Shown here piece by piece: positions 49,108 through 62,731 of a stretch of 64,000 nt of DNA. The number at the start of each line of letters is the position of its first letter. The stretch's first letter is position 1. The notes beneath the pieces were generated by a model. The model was given only the letters and a program-made list of their open reading frames with translations, was not told the origin of the DNA and did no database searches. A program made the translations under genes and the position numbers. The DNA is taken from contig NC_092676.1 of the NCBI RefSeq assembly GCF_964355755.1, positions 18,024,288 to 18,088,287 of the forward strand. The letters run 5' to 3'. Source of the DNA: Antedon mediterranea. Lineage: Eukaryota > Echinodermata > Crinoidea > Comatulida > Antedonidae.

Positions 49108-49306
49108 AGTATATATATGATATATATATATATAATATATATATATAATATATATATATAATATATATATATAATATATATATATAATATATATATATAA
49201 TATATATATATGATATATATATATAATATATATATATAATATATATATATAATATATATATATAATATATATATATAATATATATATATATTATATATAT
49301 ATATAA
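49108..49306. repeat. AT microsatellite with 13-bp period, long allele
   Basis: AATATATATATAT repeats with AA doublets spaced 13 bp apart, about 14 copies. It is expanded relative to unit A. The repeat creates a spurious open frame of Ile/Tyr repeats on the minus strand. Confidence 0.85.
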
Positions 49307-49883
49307 TTGAAATCTGCCGCAACACAGTATACATTGTGTTTATGAACACATTTTGTAATCTGAAATGGTAATTATAAAAACTATAGAGGTGAAATATATA
49401 TATGTTTTTATTCAATTATTTTTTAACGAATCAAACAAATTGCTACTTATTGGATCCTTACGCTAAGCATAAATCAAGATATGTATAAATCATCAATAAC
49501 CTGGAATCCGAGTATAGTAAGTAAACGATCAAAAAGCACCTTATAGTCGAGCTCGGCACCTACTCTAATAACTCTACGTATTTTTTCCCTAATGGTCTAT
49601 ACGCATGCTATAGCAAGTTATACTCATTTTTAGTGCATGTTCAACTGAACACATGTTATAAATGTATTACCTGGGAAATTAACATTAGAAATCAAATACA
49701 TTTCAATTCGTTATACTTTGATCAAATATTCAAACTAGAATGTTAATTTGAATCGACGAAGACAAAGCTTATTTAATCATTTACAGTAAGGATTAATAGA
49801 TAGAAAATAGAATAAAAAAAAGTGTACACAACATCAAACAAGAGTCTGCATATAAAGTAAATGATCAAATGAGCATCTCGTTG

Positions 49884-52695
49884 AATAAGCGGTGAACCAA
49901 TACACTTTTGGCTAACCGTGCTCAACTGATGTATGTACATAATAAGCGGTGCACCAATACATTTGGCTAACCGTGCTTAACTGATGTATGTACATAATAA
50001 GCGGTGAACCAATACATTTGGCTAACTGTGCTTAACTGATGTATGTACATAATAAGCGGTGAACCAATACATTTGGCTAACCATGCTCAACTGATGTATG
50101 TACATAATAAGTGGTGCACCAATACATTTGGCTAACCGTGCTTAACTGATGTATGTACATAATAAGCGGTGAACCAATACATTTAGCTAACCGTGCTTAA
50201 CCGATGTATGTACATAATAAGCGGTGCACCAATACATTTAGCTAACCGTGCTTAACTGATGTATGTACATAATAAGCGGTGAACCAATACATTTGGCTAA
50301 CCGTGCTTAACCGATGTATGTACATAATAAGCGTTGCACCAATACATTTAGCTAACCGTGCTTAACTGATGTATGTACATAATAAGCGGTGAACCAATAC
50401 ATTTGGCTAACTGTGCTTAACTGATGTATGTACATAATAAGCGGTGCACCAATACATTTAGCTAACCGTGCTTAACTGATGTATGTACATAATAAGCGGT
50501 GAACCAATACATTTGGCTAACTGTGCTTAACTGATGTATGTACATAATAAGCGGTGCACCAATACATTTGGCTAACTGTGCTTAACTGATGTATGTACAT
50601 AATAAGCGGTGAACCAATACATTTGGCTAACTGTGCTTAACTGATGTATGTACATAATAAGTGGTGAACCAATACATTTGGCTAACCGTGCTCAACCGCT
50701 GTATGTACATAATAAGCGGTGAACCAATACATTTAGCTAACCGTGCTCAACTGATGTATGTACATAATAAGCGCTGCACCAATACATTTGGCTAACCGTG
50801 CTTAACTGATGTATGTACATAATAAGCGGTGCACCAATACATTTAGCTAACCGTGCTCAACTGATGTATGTACATAATAAGTGGTGCACCAATACATTTA
50901 GCTAACCGTGCTCAACCGCTGTATGCACATAATAAGCGGTGAACCAATACATTTGGCTAACTGTGCTCAACTGATGTATGCACATAATAAGCGGTGCACC
51001 AATACATTTGGCTAACCGTGCTCAACCGCTGTATGTACATAATAAGCGGTGAACCAATACATTTGGCTAACCGTGCTCAACCGCTGTATGTACATAATAA
51101 GCGGTGCACCAATACATTTGGCTAACCGTGCTCAACCGCTGTATGTACATAATAAGCGGTGAACCAATACATTTGGCTAACCGTGCTCAACCGCTGTATG
51201 TACATAATAAGCGGTGCACCAATACATTTGGCTAACCGTGCTCAACTGATGTATGTACATAATAAGCGGTGCACCAATACATTTGGCTAACCGTGCTTAA
51301 CTGATGTATGCACATAATAAGCGGTGCACCAATACATTTGGCTAACCGTGCTCAACCGCTGTATGTACATAATAAGCGGTGCACCAATACATTTGGCTAA
51401 CCGTGCTTAACTGATGTATGTACATAATAAGCGGTGAACCAATACATTTGGCTAACCGTGCTCAACTGCTGTATGTACATAATAAGCGGTGCACCAATAC
51501 ATTTAGCTAACCGTGCTCAACTGATGTATGTACATAATAAGCGGTGCACCAATACATTTGGCTAACCGTGCTTAACTGATGTATGTACATAATAAGCGGT
51601 GAACCAATACATTTGGCTAACCGTGCTTAACTGATGTATGTACATAATATGCGGTGCACCAATACATTTGGCTAACCGTGCTTAACTGATGTATGTACAT
51701 AATAAGCGGTGAACCAATACATTTGGCTAACCGTGCTCAACTGATGTATGTACATAATAAGCGGTGCACCAATACATTTGGCTAACCGTGCTTAACTGAT
51801 GTATGTACATAATATTGCGGTGCACCAATACATTTGGCTAACCGTGCTTAACTGATGTATGCACATAATAAGCGGTGCACCAATACATTTGGCTAACCGT
51901 GCTCAACCGCTGTATGTACATAATAAGCGGTGCACCAATACATTTGGCTAACCGTGCTTAACTGATGTATGTACATAATAAGCGGTGAACCAATACATTT
52001 GGCTAACCGTGCTCAACCGCTGTATGTACATAATAAGCGGTGCACCAATACATTTAGCTAACCGTGCTCAACTGATGTATGTACATATTAAGCGTTGCAC
52101 CAATACATTTGGCTAACCGTGCTTAACTGATGTATGTACATAATAAGCGGTGAACCAATACATTTGGCTAACCGTGCTTAACTGATGTATGTACATAATA
52201 TGCGGTGCACCAATACATTTGGCTAACCGTGCTTAACTGATGTATGTACATAATAAGCGGTGCACCAATACATTTGGCTAACCGTGCTCAACTGATGTAT
52301 GTACATAATAAGCGGTGCACCAATACATTTGGCTAACCCTGCTTAACTGATGTATGTACATAATAAGCGGTGAACCAATACATTTGGCTAACCGTGCTTA
52401 ACTGATGTATGTACATAATATGCGGTGCACCAATACATTTGGCTAACCGTGCTTAACTGATGTATGTACATAATAAGCGGTGAACCAATACATTTGGTTA
52501 ACCGTGCTCAACTGATGTATGTACATAATAAGCGGTGCACCAATACATTTGGCTAACCGTGCTTAACTGATGTATGTACATAATAAGCGGTGCACCAATA
52601 CATTTGGCTAACCGTGCTTAACTGATGTATGTACATAATAAGCGGTGCACCAATACATTTGGCTAACTGTGCTTAACTGATGTATGTACATAATA
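49884..52695. repeat. 55-bp satellite array, unit B, about 51 copies
   Basis: Same satellite as in unit A, but with about 20 more copies and without the LTR insertion. Private variants recur about 551 bp apart (for example AATATGCGG near 51649 and 52200), which suggests block duplications of about ten monomers. Confidence 0.95.
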
Positions 52696-53085
52696 CATGT
52701 AGCAGTTAAAAACAAAGAGTGTATACAGGCCTACAAATGTGAACACATATTGTAAATATTACCTGACTAACATTAAAAAACCCAAATTTGTTTTAGCTGA
52801 AATATTTCAATTAAGACTGCTTAGCATCATCAAAAGCTCTGCAATCAAACACGCGCATGTTGCACTTATTTAATAATTACAGCAAACATAATAACAACAA
52901 AAAATATATATTAAAAGGTAGTGTATAACGGTTGCGATCCGAGTTGGTTCTAAACTGCCTCGGTCCAAAGTCAAGTTTAGGGGCGACTTAAACGGCTACC
53001 ATATAAACTATAGTAAAATATTGCACTCATTAACATTTTTATCACACATGTTTTTTACAAGAAATATTCAATTGTTCTGTATGTA

Positions 53086-53995
53086 AGTGATGGACAATAC
53101 AATAAATAACAATATAGCCACATAATGCCTATATAGCTTCAATATACCGAGTATCACAAACATTACAATTAAGATATACAATTTATTTTAACGATAGTGC
53201 AAAAAATAGTAGGTACATTAATTATAAGTAAGTGAAAACAATACAATAAATAACAATGATAGGTATTTGTAACAATCTATATTTATAAATTTAAATTTAA
53301 ATCAAGATATAATCATTAAACAATAACAAGACAGTAGGTTAAATAGGTAAATTATGTAGAATTGATTTGAATACAAACATCACAAAATATGATTTTAACA
53401 TTGCTTCAAGCGACGTTAAAATCATATTAAACAAATGTATTAATAAAGTAAATATTTTTTTTTTCAATATTTTTCTATTATAATAATAATATTGACATTA
53501 TAATTACAATCAAGAGCAACATTAATATATCAAATATTAGAGGTCTACACCATATAAATAAGTGATGTACAATTAATAAATAATAATATAGCCACATAAT
53601 GCCTATATAGCTTCAAACACAAACATTACAATTAAGATATACAATTTATTTTAACGAGAGTGCAAAAAATAGTAGGTACATTAATTATAAGTAAGTGAAA
53701 ACAATACAATAAATAACAATGATAGGTATTTTAAACAATCTATATTTATAAATTTAAAATTAAAATCAAGATATAATCATTAAACGATAACAAGACAGTA
53801 GGTTAAATAGGTAAATTATGTAGAATTGATTTGAATACAAACATCACAAAATATGATTTGAACATTGCTTCAAGCGATGTTAAAATCATATTAAACAAAT
53901 GTATTAATAAAGTAAATATTTTTTTTTTCAATATTTTTCTATTATAATAAACATATTGACATTATAATTACAATCAAGAGCAACAGTAATATATT
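53086..53995. repeat. 475-bp direct duplication in unit B
   Basis: The segment from 53086 to about 53530 repeats from 53561 to about 53995 (AGTGATG...ATATAGCCACATAATGCC, then TAATTATAAGTAAGTGAAAA). Unit A has a single copy, which is where Helentron copy 1 inserted. Confidence 0.85.
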
Positions 53996-54338
53996 CTATA
54001 TATACAGTGTAAAATAAATAATCTATAAATTATTAAATATTATATTCTATATGTCAAATAATTAATCTATACATTTCTATATTTAAGAATTAGATAACAT
54101 AACATTTAAGAGTGAAAATGAATACATTGAAATGAATTCATGTATAGTATAATCCTTCATCACATTGTAATAATATAAATATATATAAAATACATTAAAT
54201 CTAATTATATGCATGGAACAACTGTGGTAATTAAAACAAATGTATTAATTATTAAAGTGCAATAATAAGAATAATCAAACATTTGTTAAACTTTGGAATG
54301 AGTGCATTGGCACTCAATCTGTGAAAGTCAGTGCATCA

Positions 54339-54657
54339 CAGGCCCGTATGCAGCATTTATAATGGGGGGGTGCGAGCGAAGCGAGAAACAATGGCTGGGG
54401 GCCAGGGGGCCGCCAAGGGCCCCCGGTCAGGGTCCAAAATTTGCGTTATTTGACGTTCTAAAGACTGATTTAAGACTCTCTGTTGTGGCTTGGGCTAGTT
54501 GAACGATGGACACCAGAACTTAACGCTTTCATGATGAGGCCAACTCAGCAGGGGTGGCGCCAGGATCTTCCCGACGCGGGGGCTACATTCCCCGACGAGG
54601 GGGCTATGCGAGCGAAGTGAGCATCACTAGGCTGAGGGCCAGGGGGCCGCCAAGGGC

Positions 54658-54690
<33 letters not shown>

Positions 54691-56496
54691 AAGCAACGCG
54701 TTCTAGCGTCATTTGAGGTCTTTTTAATCAGATTTAGGGTAGCCATTTTTTCCATTTTTTTTAATGCATAAATAAAATACTGCGTGCAAAAAAACGATGC
54801 GCGATGACTGTTTCAATCCATATTTTTCAATTTAAAAAATAAAAGTTCAAAGAAAATTTAGAAAAATAGAGTTGGAGGTCCCTATCATGGGTTGTGACTG
54901 AGCTAAGAAATGTTTGAAAAATAGAGATGTTAGGTCCCGGAAAATGTACTTCTTGTTCTTTGAAATATGACCAGCTTTATTGTTGGGGCTGAGCTAAGAA
55001 AATGTTTAAAACTAGAGCTGCAGGTCTTCAAGAAATTGCATTTTATACTTTGGAAACATCAGGCCTAGAGGCTTAAAAAAAAGGCAAGCGTAGACCTTTT
55101 TCAGTCGGGGAAATAAGTTTATTCCTCCCAGGTGTATGCATGCGTACCATCTGGACTTCCGAGTGGTGAGAAATTCATGACATACAGGATATTGAAAATG
55201 TAATAACTATAGCTATAATGTTGGCTAAGCGAAAATGGCATGTTTTTTTGTTTAGTAATGGATGAAAAATTTATTTTAGGTGCCCCACGGTACAGAAGGT
55301 TACTTGTAAATTAAAAAATTGGTGAACAAACGAACAATTAACATAATTCGTTTTTGCTGTAGTGTAGCGTACGTCGACGCAGTACACGACGTAACCGTCG
55401 GTAAACTTCGTCTGGAAAATAACACATTACACATTTTGGTCCCTGGATGAAACTTGATATCACGCGTCTCGACCCAACGTTGAATGATTCGTACAAAGGG
55501 ATACCGCCAGACTGGCAATAATGAATGCATATAAAGTGCATAATATCACTCTGACGTACTCTAACTGTCAATGAAACGTCGCGGTTTTCTAGGCGCTGAA
55601 GCTAGCTACGAAGTGAACGCGAACGCTTTTTACTGTATATTATATTCCCCGACAAAAAGTTCACGTGTTCCCTTCGGTAACCGTCGGTAAACTTCGCCTG
55701 GAAAATAACTACATTACACATTTTGGTCCCTGGATGAAACTTGATATCACGCGTCTCGACCCAACGTTGAACGATTCGTACAAAGGGATACCGCCAGACA
55801 AGTGCGTACCTAGCTAATGTTTAGTAGTAAGTTAGATCGCTGGCAATAATGAATGCATAAAAGTGCATATTAGCCCTCTGACGTACTCTCACGGTCAATG
55901 GAACGTCGTGGTTTTCTAGGCGCTGAAGCTATATGAAGTGAACGCGAACGTTTTTTACTGTATATTATATTCCCCGACAAAAAGTACCCGTGTTCCCCGT
56001 TTGGGGCTAGGCTCCCCGACGAGGGGATAGAGCCCCCGTAGCCCCCCCCCCCCCGCTGGCGGCAACACTGCAACTCAGACAGCGTAGTACGACGCTGTCT
56101 GAGTTGTAGCGCCGTATTCGATAGTGTCTGTATTTCCAGACACGTCTTTACCGCCGGTTAAGTTGTCTGTATTTCTCCAGCAAACACTTTACCGCGTACC
56201 GCGTACATGAAGCGCTAAGCTATTCTTGTCGTCACATGATCGACTGCGCATGTTTTACATCGAGTTTGTAGTCAGTTCAGATTCCGTAATTTAATTACCG
56301 GTATTTTTTCATTTTATATTAGCATATTTTTGTTTGTATACAATTGATAATGTAAATTTTGTATATATATAATGATATTGTCTTTAGTTAAACAAGAAAA
56401 GAAAAAATACCAACCGAGGAAATAGTGGACCTTTTTGGACTTAGGGGGGGGGGGGGTGCGTCTGCACCCAACGCACCCCCCCTGGATACGGGCCTG
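54339..56496. mobile_element. TIR transposon, non-autonomous, unit B only
   Basis: Ends CAGGCCCGTATGCAG and, inverted, CAGGCCCGTATCCAG. CATCA is found on both sides (54334-54338, 56497-56501), and unit A has the intact site near 17168. GC-rich, with GGGGGCCGCCAAGGGCCCCC palindromes near 54405 and 54643 and an internal duplication (55390-55620 and 55695-55930). No transposase frame recognised; superfamily uncertain. Confidence 0.82.
55378..55935. repeat. Internal direct repeat of the TIR element
   Basis: GTAACCGTCGGTAAACTTCG and about 150 following bases (TTTTGGTCCCTGGATGAAAC and onward) occur twice, about 300 bp apart. Confidence 0.85.
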
Positions 56497-56768
56497 CATC
56501 AAAACATCAAGATATTACACATGATATATCACAACAAATTTACAATAAAATACAGCAACAATACCAAACAGCCACAAGAATACATTTCCTGAAAAGTACA
56601 ACTCAACCCTAAAAGTTATATGCGGGTTGAAATAGTACTTTTGGCTGACTTTAACAATAAACAGATTAAATGCAAGGAACAATGCAATTCTTAAACAGAA
56701 TGCAGATAGAAAGTACAAGATACTATACAACTATAAATTTATAACCTCGATCCACTGACATTAAAGCC

Positions 56769-57753
56769 TTAACGGTTTGTTTTTTCGCTTGAACACGTAT
56801 ATATGATCGTGTACAGATACGGATTAACTGCCGAGTTGATCGGTAAAATGAAGGTTGCTGCCCAAACATATATTTCTGCAGGGATATCCCAATGTTTAGT
56901 TTCCGAGCAAATTCCCATTAAAATGATGGGAAACCAGCAACAAAAATCTGTACCAATTATAAACACTAGCTTCCGTGCAATTCGCAACTGTTCTTCAAGG
57001 CTTTTCCTTCTATTAACAGTCGCTGATGATCTTTTCACAGAAAAAAATATTGTGAGATAACTAACGACCATGACCAAGAAACCGAAACCGTTAAATGCAA
57101 TGAAGATAGCAGTGGCATACTCCCAGCCTGGTAAATGACTTCGAGTTAGCGGTAACGGAAGGCAGACACTCTGTTTACCATAGTAGTTCTCTCCAAAGTA
57201 AGGCAGGTCGATGAAGCTCAACTTGTTTGCAGCTACCGGTAAGAAACTGATAGCAGCAATAACAACCCAAGCAATGACGATGACTATTTTGCATGTTTTA
57301 CGACTGAGACGTCTAGTGTTAAAAGGACTAACAATGTTTACAGCCCGGTCGACGCTCATAACCATCAACGTAAACACCGAGCATTCACTGGAAAGAGTAG
57401 AAATAGCACCTGCAAAACTGCAAGTGAAACTACTTTTCCAATATTCTAGAACTTCCGAGTATCTACCTCTATAGTGAATATCAGCCCCTGCAATAATTAG
57501 CAGATACATTGCCATAAGTAGATCAGAGATGGCAAGACTGGAGATCAGCATGGAATCAACAGTTTTCTCTTTATTGCAACACCTTGATATGAGAACAAGT
57601 GCATTGCCAATAATGGAGGAAACACCAATTACGAGCATCAACACCCTAAGCGATTTCCTTTTTAGTAAATCTTGGCATGATGCGAAAGCATCAGTGGGTT
57701 CACAGATCTCAATGTCACCAACAACACAACACAAATGGAAAAAATCTGAATAG
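56769..57753 (-). CDS. 7TM exon of gene B, relaxin-receptor-like GPCR
   Basis: Same length (985 nt) and layout as 17668-18652. By eye there are seven nucleotide differences; two change residues: Asp to Glu at 56 in the first intracellular loop (CNKEKTVDS) and Arg to Lys at 171 (ANKLSF). All landmark motifs are kept: Asp71, Cys105/Cys191, DRA, CWFP and NPYLY. The acceptor TTTTCATTCAG and phase 2 start are intact, so the copy looks functional. Confidence 0.93.
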
Positions 57754-58220
57754 CTGAATGAAAAGAAATAGGATAGTTATATATTCATTACTGATAATTG
57801 TAAAGTGTAAATAGCTAATTGCTAATTTCAAAAAGTGTAAATAGCTAATTTAAACAAATTTAATATTAGCAATTTTTTTCTTGCCAGCATGTATTTATTA
57901 TATGGAATTCTTTTTTGATCTGGAATACAACTTTTCCCCTTTTCAGCAGTACAGCTGGGGTCAACATTTTCTATCATAACTCTTTATCATTACAGGCCTA
58001 TTACATTATTTTACCGGCCTTTTCACTGAGATTGAGAATTTCACATGTATGAATTTTTTTGATAACTTGTTAACAACTTGTTACATTTGAAAATAAAGTG
58101 TATCTGTGAAATTTGTACTAAATGGCATTTAAATACAAAAATCAAAGGGGAACAACAGCTCCCATCACACCACCCTACATACAGCCATTTGCATTCATAA
58201 TGTCAAATAAATTTACTTAC

Positions 58221-58292
58221 AACTGTGTTAAATTTACCAACTCTTTAAAAGTCTTGTCTTCATAATCTTTCAAGTTGTTGTATGTTAGGTTT
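58221..58292 (-). CDS. Last LRR exon of gene B, divergent
   Basis: Paralogue of 19120-19191 with no difference seen. 72 nt, phase 2-2. Confidence 0.88.
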
Positions 58293-59059
58293 CTGTAGGA
58301 TAATAAATTCAGAATGATCATATTCATTTAATAATAACTTTAAATTCACATGTCATGAGGAAACTTTCTGAATGATTGAAATCAAAACAGTACTGGGTTT
58401 GGTTTACTAGCATTCCTGCTCCCAAAAGTCATCCATTCATAGAAGCACTGATGAAGAAAGTCTATCCATGGTGGCCATAGAATGGTCCTGAAACATACTT
58501 TGGCTTTAGTTGATAGAAGTTTGAAACATTTTATTAGAAATAGAGTATTATGTAAGTTATAAACTTTGTGGCAATGACAATGTTTACAAAAAGCTGAATG
58601 TGCATTAGAGGCAAGAATACAAGCAGGTGTCTTACAACACAGATTATGAACTTACAGAATTAACAGTGATGAAGCAAATGGAGAAAATGCACCATCCTCT
58701 ATGTTAGTTATAGAGTTGTTCTGTAACTGTCTGTTAACAAATTAACAACAACAATTATGATACTAAATTTAGTTATTTCAGGACTGAAGATGATCAACTG
58801 CAATTGCCTTTATTGGTATTTACTGCTCTGTCATAGTACTATATTATTCAATGTAATCAACTAAAGTACATGTTTTAAAGATACAGTATACTGTCCCACT
58901 GTAAAAATAAATTTACTATTAATCTTTGTTAAATATGCCATTCTAATGTCACATAATAGTAATCATCAGTCAACAAATTTTAAAATAAATAACAATTATT
59001 ACTATCAACTATGATTAATGAATTAAGAGTATAACACAATACGTACAAAACATACTTAC

Positions 59060-59131
59060 AATCTTTGCAAATTGTTCAATCCATCAAATATACCAGCTGG
59101 TAAATTACTAATTTGGTTGTTTTCCAACAAT
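59060..59131 (-). CDS. LRR cassette exon, gene B (LLEN/QR)
   Basis: 72 nt, TTGCAG acceptor, GTAAGT donor, phase 2-2. Occupies the place of 19947 in gene A but carries a different block 1, the point where the two genes stop being colinear. Confidence 0.9.
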
Positions 59132-59286
59132 CTGCAAAAACAAAAATAAACAACATTTAAAAGTGAAGTTTGACTACTTTATATGCTACCCATCTGCAAA
59201 AATAAAATGACAACATTTAAAATTATTACTATCAACTATGATTAATGAATTAAGAGTATAACACAATACGTACAAAACATACTTAC

Positions 59287-59358
59287 AATCTTTGCAAATT
59301 GTTCAATCCATGAAATATATCAGCTGGTAAATTACTAATTTGGTTGTTTTCCAACAAT
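59287..59358 (-). CDS. LRR cassette exon, gene B (LLEN/QR)
   Basis: 72 nt, phase 2-2. Nearly identical to 59060, separated by an intron of only 155 bp, the shortest cassette spacing in the window. Confidence 0.9.
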
Positions 59359-60042
59359 CTGCAAAAATAAAAATAAACAACATTTAAAAGTGAAGTTTGT
59401 CTACTTTATATGCTACCCATGGTTTCAATATTTTGTTTTCTTTAGTTTATTTTAACATAATTTTGTATTCAACTTTTAAAATGTATCTATGATCTTGTTT
59501 ATAAAAGAAAGTTGAAGAATTAATGTTTTTATTTAATATGATTAACTTAAATTAATTATTTCACAATAATTTTACAAATGTTATAATAAATTGCAATTAT
59601 TGCTGTTCATCATCATCACAAACACTGAACGTCATGTGACATAGTGCACTTTTAAGTCTTAAAAGACTTCTCCAATCAGAGAGATTATTAGCCAAAGTGT
59701 ACATAGACTTATTTATTTTTTCTTTTTGCATCATTTTCTATAATTTTTATCCATGTAGTTCTAGGTTATTCTCTTTTGCCATTGATTCAGATAGAGCTCC
59801 TTGTGCTGGGATATCAGAGTCTAGACAAAGAAGGTGTCCACACCATGTCAAGCGTCTTCTCTTTATAACTCTGTTCCATTTTTCCTCATGTGTGCTGTTA
59901 TATAAATCTATATTTGTTATTATATTAGGCCATTTGGAATAATTAATGTTTAAGTTAAATGCCTTCAGTTGATTATGTTGCTATTAACTATGATTAATGA
60001 ATTGTGAGTAATAATAATGCAATAAGTACAAAACATACTTAC

Positions 60043-60114
60043 AAGACTTGCAAATTGTTCAATCCATGAAATATATCAGCTGGTAAATTACTAATTTGGT
60101 TGTCATGCAAATAT
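60043..60114 (-). CDS. LRR cassette exon, gene B (YLHD/QV)
   Basis: 72 nt, phase 2-2, canonical splice sites. Block 1 matches 25332, 29490 and 61796; block 2 (QV) is unique in the window. Confidence 0.9.
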
Positions 60115-60935
60115 CTGCAAAAACAAAAATGAACAACATTTAAAAGTGAAGTTTGTCTACTTTATATGCTACCCATGGTTTCACTATTTTGATTTCTTAA
60201 GTATATTTTAACATAATTTTTTATCCAACTTTTGGAATTTATGTATGATTATTTTGTTCAGGGTAAACTTAACATTGCAAGTTGAAACAGAATTCAGATC
60301 TTATAAAAGAGCACTGTGAATATGTCCATTAAATACAATAATTTGTTTCATTGTGGTTAAAATCAACACATCAAATATATTTGATTTATATGAAAATAAT
60401 GTTGAAAAATTTATGTTTTTTTGTTTAATATGATTAACTTAAATTAATCATTTCAAAATAATTTTACAAATGTTATAATAAATTGCAATTATTGCTATTT
60501 ATCATCATCACGAACACTGAACGTCATCTGACATAGTGCACTTTTAAGTCTTAAAAGACTTCTACAATCAGAGAGATTATTGGCCAAAGTGTGCATGGAA
60601 TTATTTATTTTTTCTTTTCTATCATTTTTTATAATTTTTATCCATGTGGTTCTAGGTTGTTCTCTTCTGTCATTGATTCTGATAGAGCTCCTTGTGCTGG
60701 GATATCGTAGTCTAGACTAAGAAGGTGTCCACACCATGTCAAGCGTCTTCTCTTAATCACTCTGCTCCATTTTTCCTCATGTGTGCTGTTATATAAATCT
60801 ATATTTGTTATTATATTAGGCCATCTGGAATAATTAATGTTTAAGTTAAATTCCTTCACTTGATTTAATGTTGCTATCAACTATGATTAATGAATTGTTA
60901 GTAATAATAATGCAATGAGTACAAAACATACTTAC

Positions 60936-61007
60936 AAGTAATGCAAATTGTTTAATCCATCAAATATACCAGCTGGTAAATTACTAATTTGGTTGTTCTC
61001 CAACAAT
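60936..61007 (-). CDS. LRR cassette exon, gene B (LLEN/HY)
   Basis: 72 nt, phase 2-2. Block 1 matches 59060; block 2 (HY) is unique. Confidence 0.9.
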
Positions 61008-61795
61008 CTGCAAAAATAAAAATGAACAACATTTAAAAGTGAAGTTTTACTACTTTATATGCTACCCATGGTTTCACTATTTTGTTTTCTTTAGTTTATT
61101 TTAACATAATTTTTTATCCAACTTTTGGAATTTATGTATGATTATTTTGTTCAGGGAACTTAACATTGCAAGTTGAAACAGAATTCATATCTTATAAAAG
61201 AGAGCACTGTGAATATGTCCATTAAATACAATAATTTGTTTCATTGTGGTTAAAATCAACACATCAAAAATATTTGATTTATATGAAAATAATGTTGAAA
61301 AAATAATGTTTTTTGTTTAATATGATTAACTTAAATTAATCATTTCACAATAATTTTACAAATGTTATAATAAATTGCAATTATTGCTATTCATCATCAT
61401 CACAAACAGGGCACTTAAGACTTCTCCAATCAGAGAGATTATTAGCCAAAGTGTACATAGACTTATTTATTTTTTCTTTTTGCATCATTTTCTATAATTT
61501 TTATCCATGTGGTTCTAGGTTGTTCTCTTCTGTCATTGATTCAGATAGAGCTCCTTGTGCTGGATATCAGAGTCTAGACAAAGAAGGTGTCCACACCATG
61601 TCAAGCGTCTTCTCTTTATAACTCTGTTCCATTTTTCCTCATTTGTGCTGTTATATAAATCTATATTTGTTATTATATTAGACCATCTGGAATAATTAAT
61701 GTTTAAGTTAAATGCCTTCAGTTGATTATGTTGCTATTAACTATGATTAATGAATTGTGAGTAATAATAATGCAATAAGTACAAAACATACTTAC

Positions 61796-61867
61796 AATCT
61801 TTGCAAATTGTTCAATCCATCAAATATATCAGCTGGTAAATTACTAATTTGGTTGTCATGCAAATAT
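61796..61867 (-). CDS. LRR cassette exon, gene B (YLHD/QR)
   Basis: 72 nt, phase 2-2. The surrounding intron resembles that of 25332 in gene A more than its own neighbours, suggesting an older shared block or exchange between the genes. Confidence 0.9.
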
Positions 61868-62659
61868 CTGCAAAACCAAAAATAAACAACATTTAAAAGT
61901 GAAGTTTGACTACTTTATACTACCCATAGTTTCACTATTTTATATTCTTTAGTTTATTTTAACATAATTTTTTATCCAACTTTTAGAATTTATGTATGAT
62001 TATTTTTGTTCAGTGAAAACTTGTAACATTGAAAGCTGAAACAGAATTCAGATCTTACAAAAAGAGCACTGTGAATATGTCTATTAAATACAACAATTTG
62101 TTTCATTTTGGTTAAAATCAACATATCAAATATATTTGATTTATATGAAAATAATGTTGAAAAATTAATGTTTTTGTTTAATTTGATTAACTTAAATTAA
62201 TCATTTCACAATTATTTTACAAATGTTATAATAAATTCCAATTATGCTATTCATCATCATCATGAACACTGAACGTCATGTTACATAGTGCACTTAAGAT
62301 TTCTCCAATCAGAGAGATTATTGGCCAAAGTGTACATAGACTTATTTGTTCTATAATTTTTATCCATGTGGTTTTAGGTCGTGTCTTGACTTTTCTAATT
62401 GATTCAGATAGAGTTCATTGCGCTGGGATATCGTAGTCTAGATGAAGAAAGTGTCCACACCATGTCAAGCGTCTTCTCTTTATAACTCTGTTCCATTTTT
62501 CTTCATTTGTGCTGTTATATAAATCTATATTTGTTATTATATTAGACCATCTGGAATAATTAATGTTTAAGTTAAATGCCTTCAGTTGATTATGTTGCTA
62601 TTAACTATGATTAATGAATTGTGAGTAATAATAATGCACTAAGTACAAAACATACTTAC

Positions 62660-62731
62660 AAGTATTGCAAATTGTTCAATCCATGAAATATATCAGCTGG
62701 TAAATTACTAATTTGGTTGCCCCACAAAGAT
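62660..62731 (-). CDS. LRR cassette exon, gene B (SLWG/QY)
   Basis: 72 nt, phase 2-2. Block 1 matches 27815 of gene A; block 2 matches 23715 and 26197. Confidence 0.9.

Larger units (their letters stand above)
47477..49883. other. Intergenic DNA of unit B, no gene seen
   Basis: Colinear with 2840-6396 of unit A minus the LINE. Holds the hairpin, the palindromic MITE and the AT microsatellite. Confidence 0.55.

Noticed and set aside
49062-49415. 117-codon minus-strand frame of Ile/Tyr/Leu repeats
   Set aside because: Produced by the 13-bp AT microsatellite; no stop arises because the period avoids it. Not a protein.
55300-55571. Two overlapping minus-strand frames in the TIR element
   Set aside because: Overlap each other in different frames, lie in the duplicated segment and show no transposase motif.
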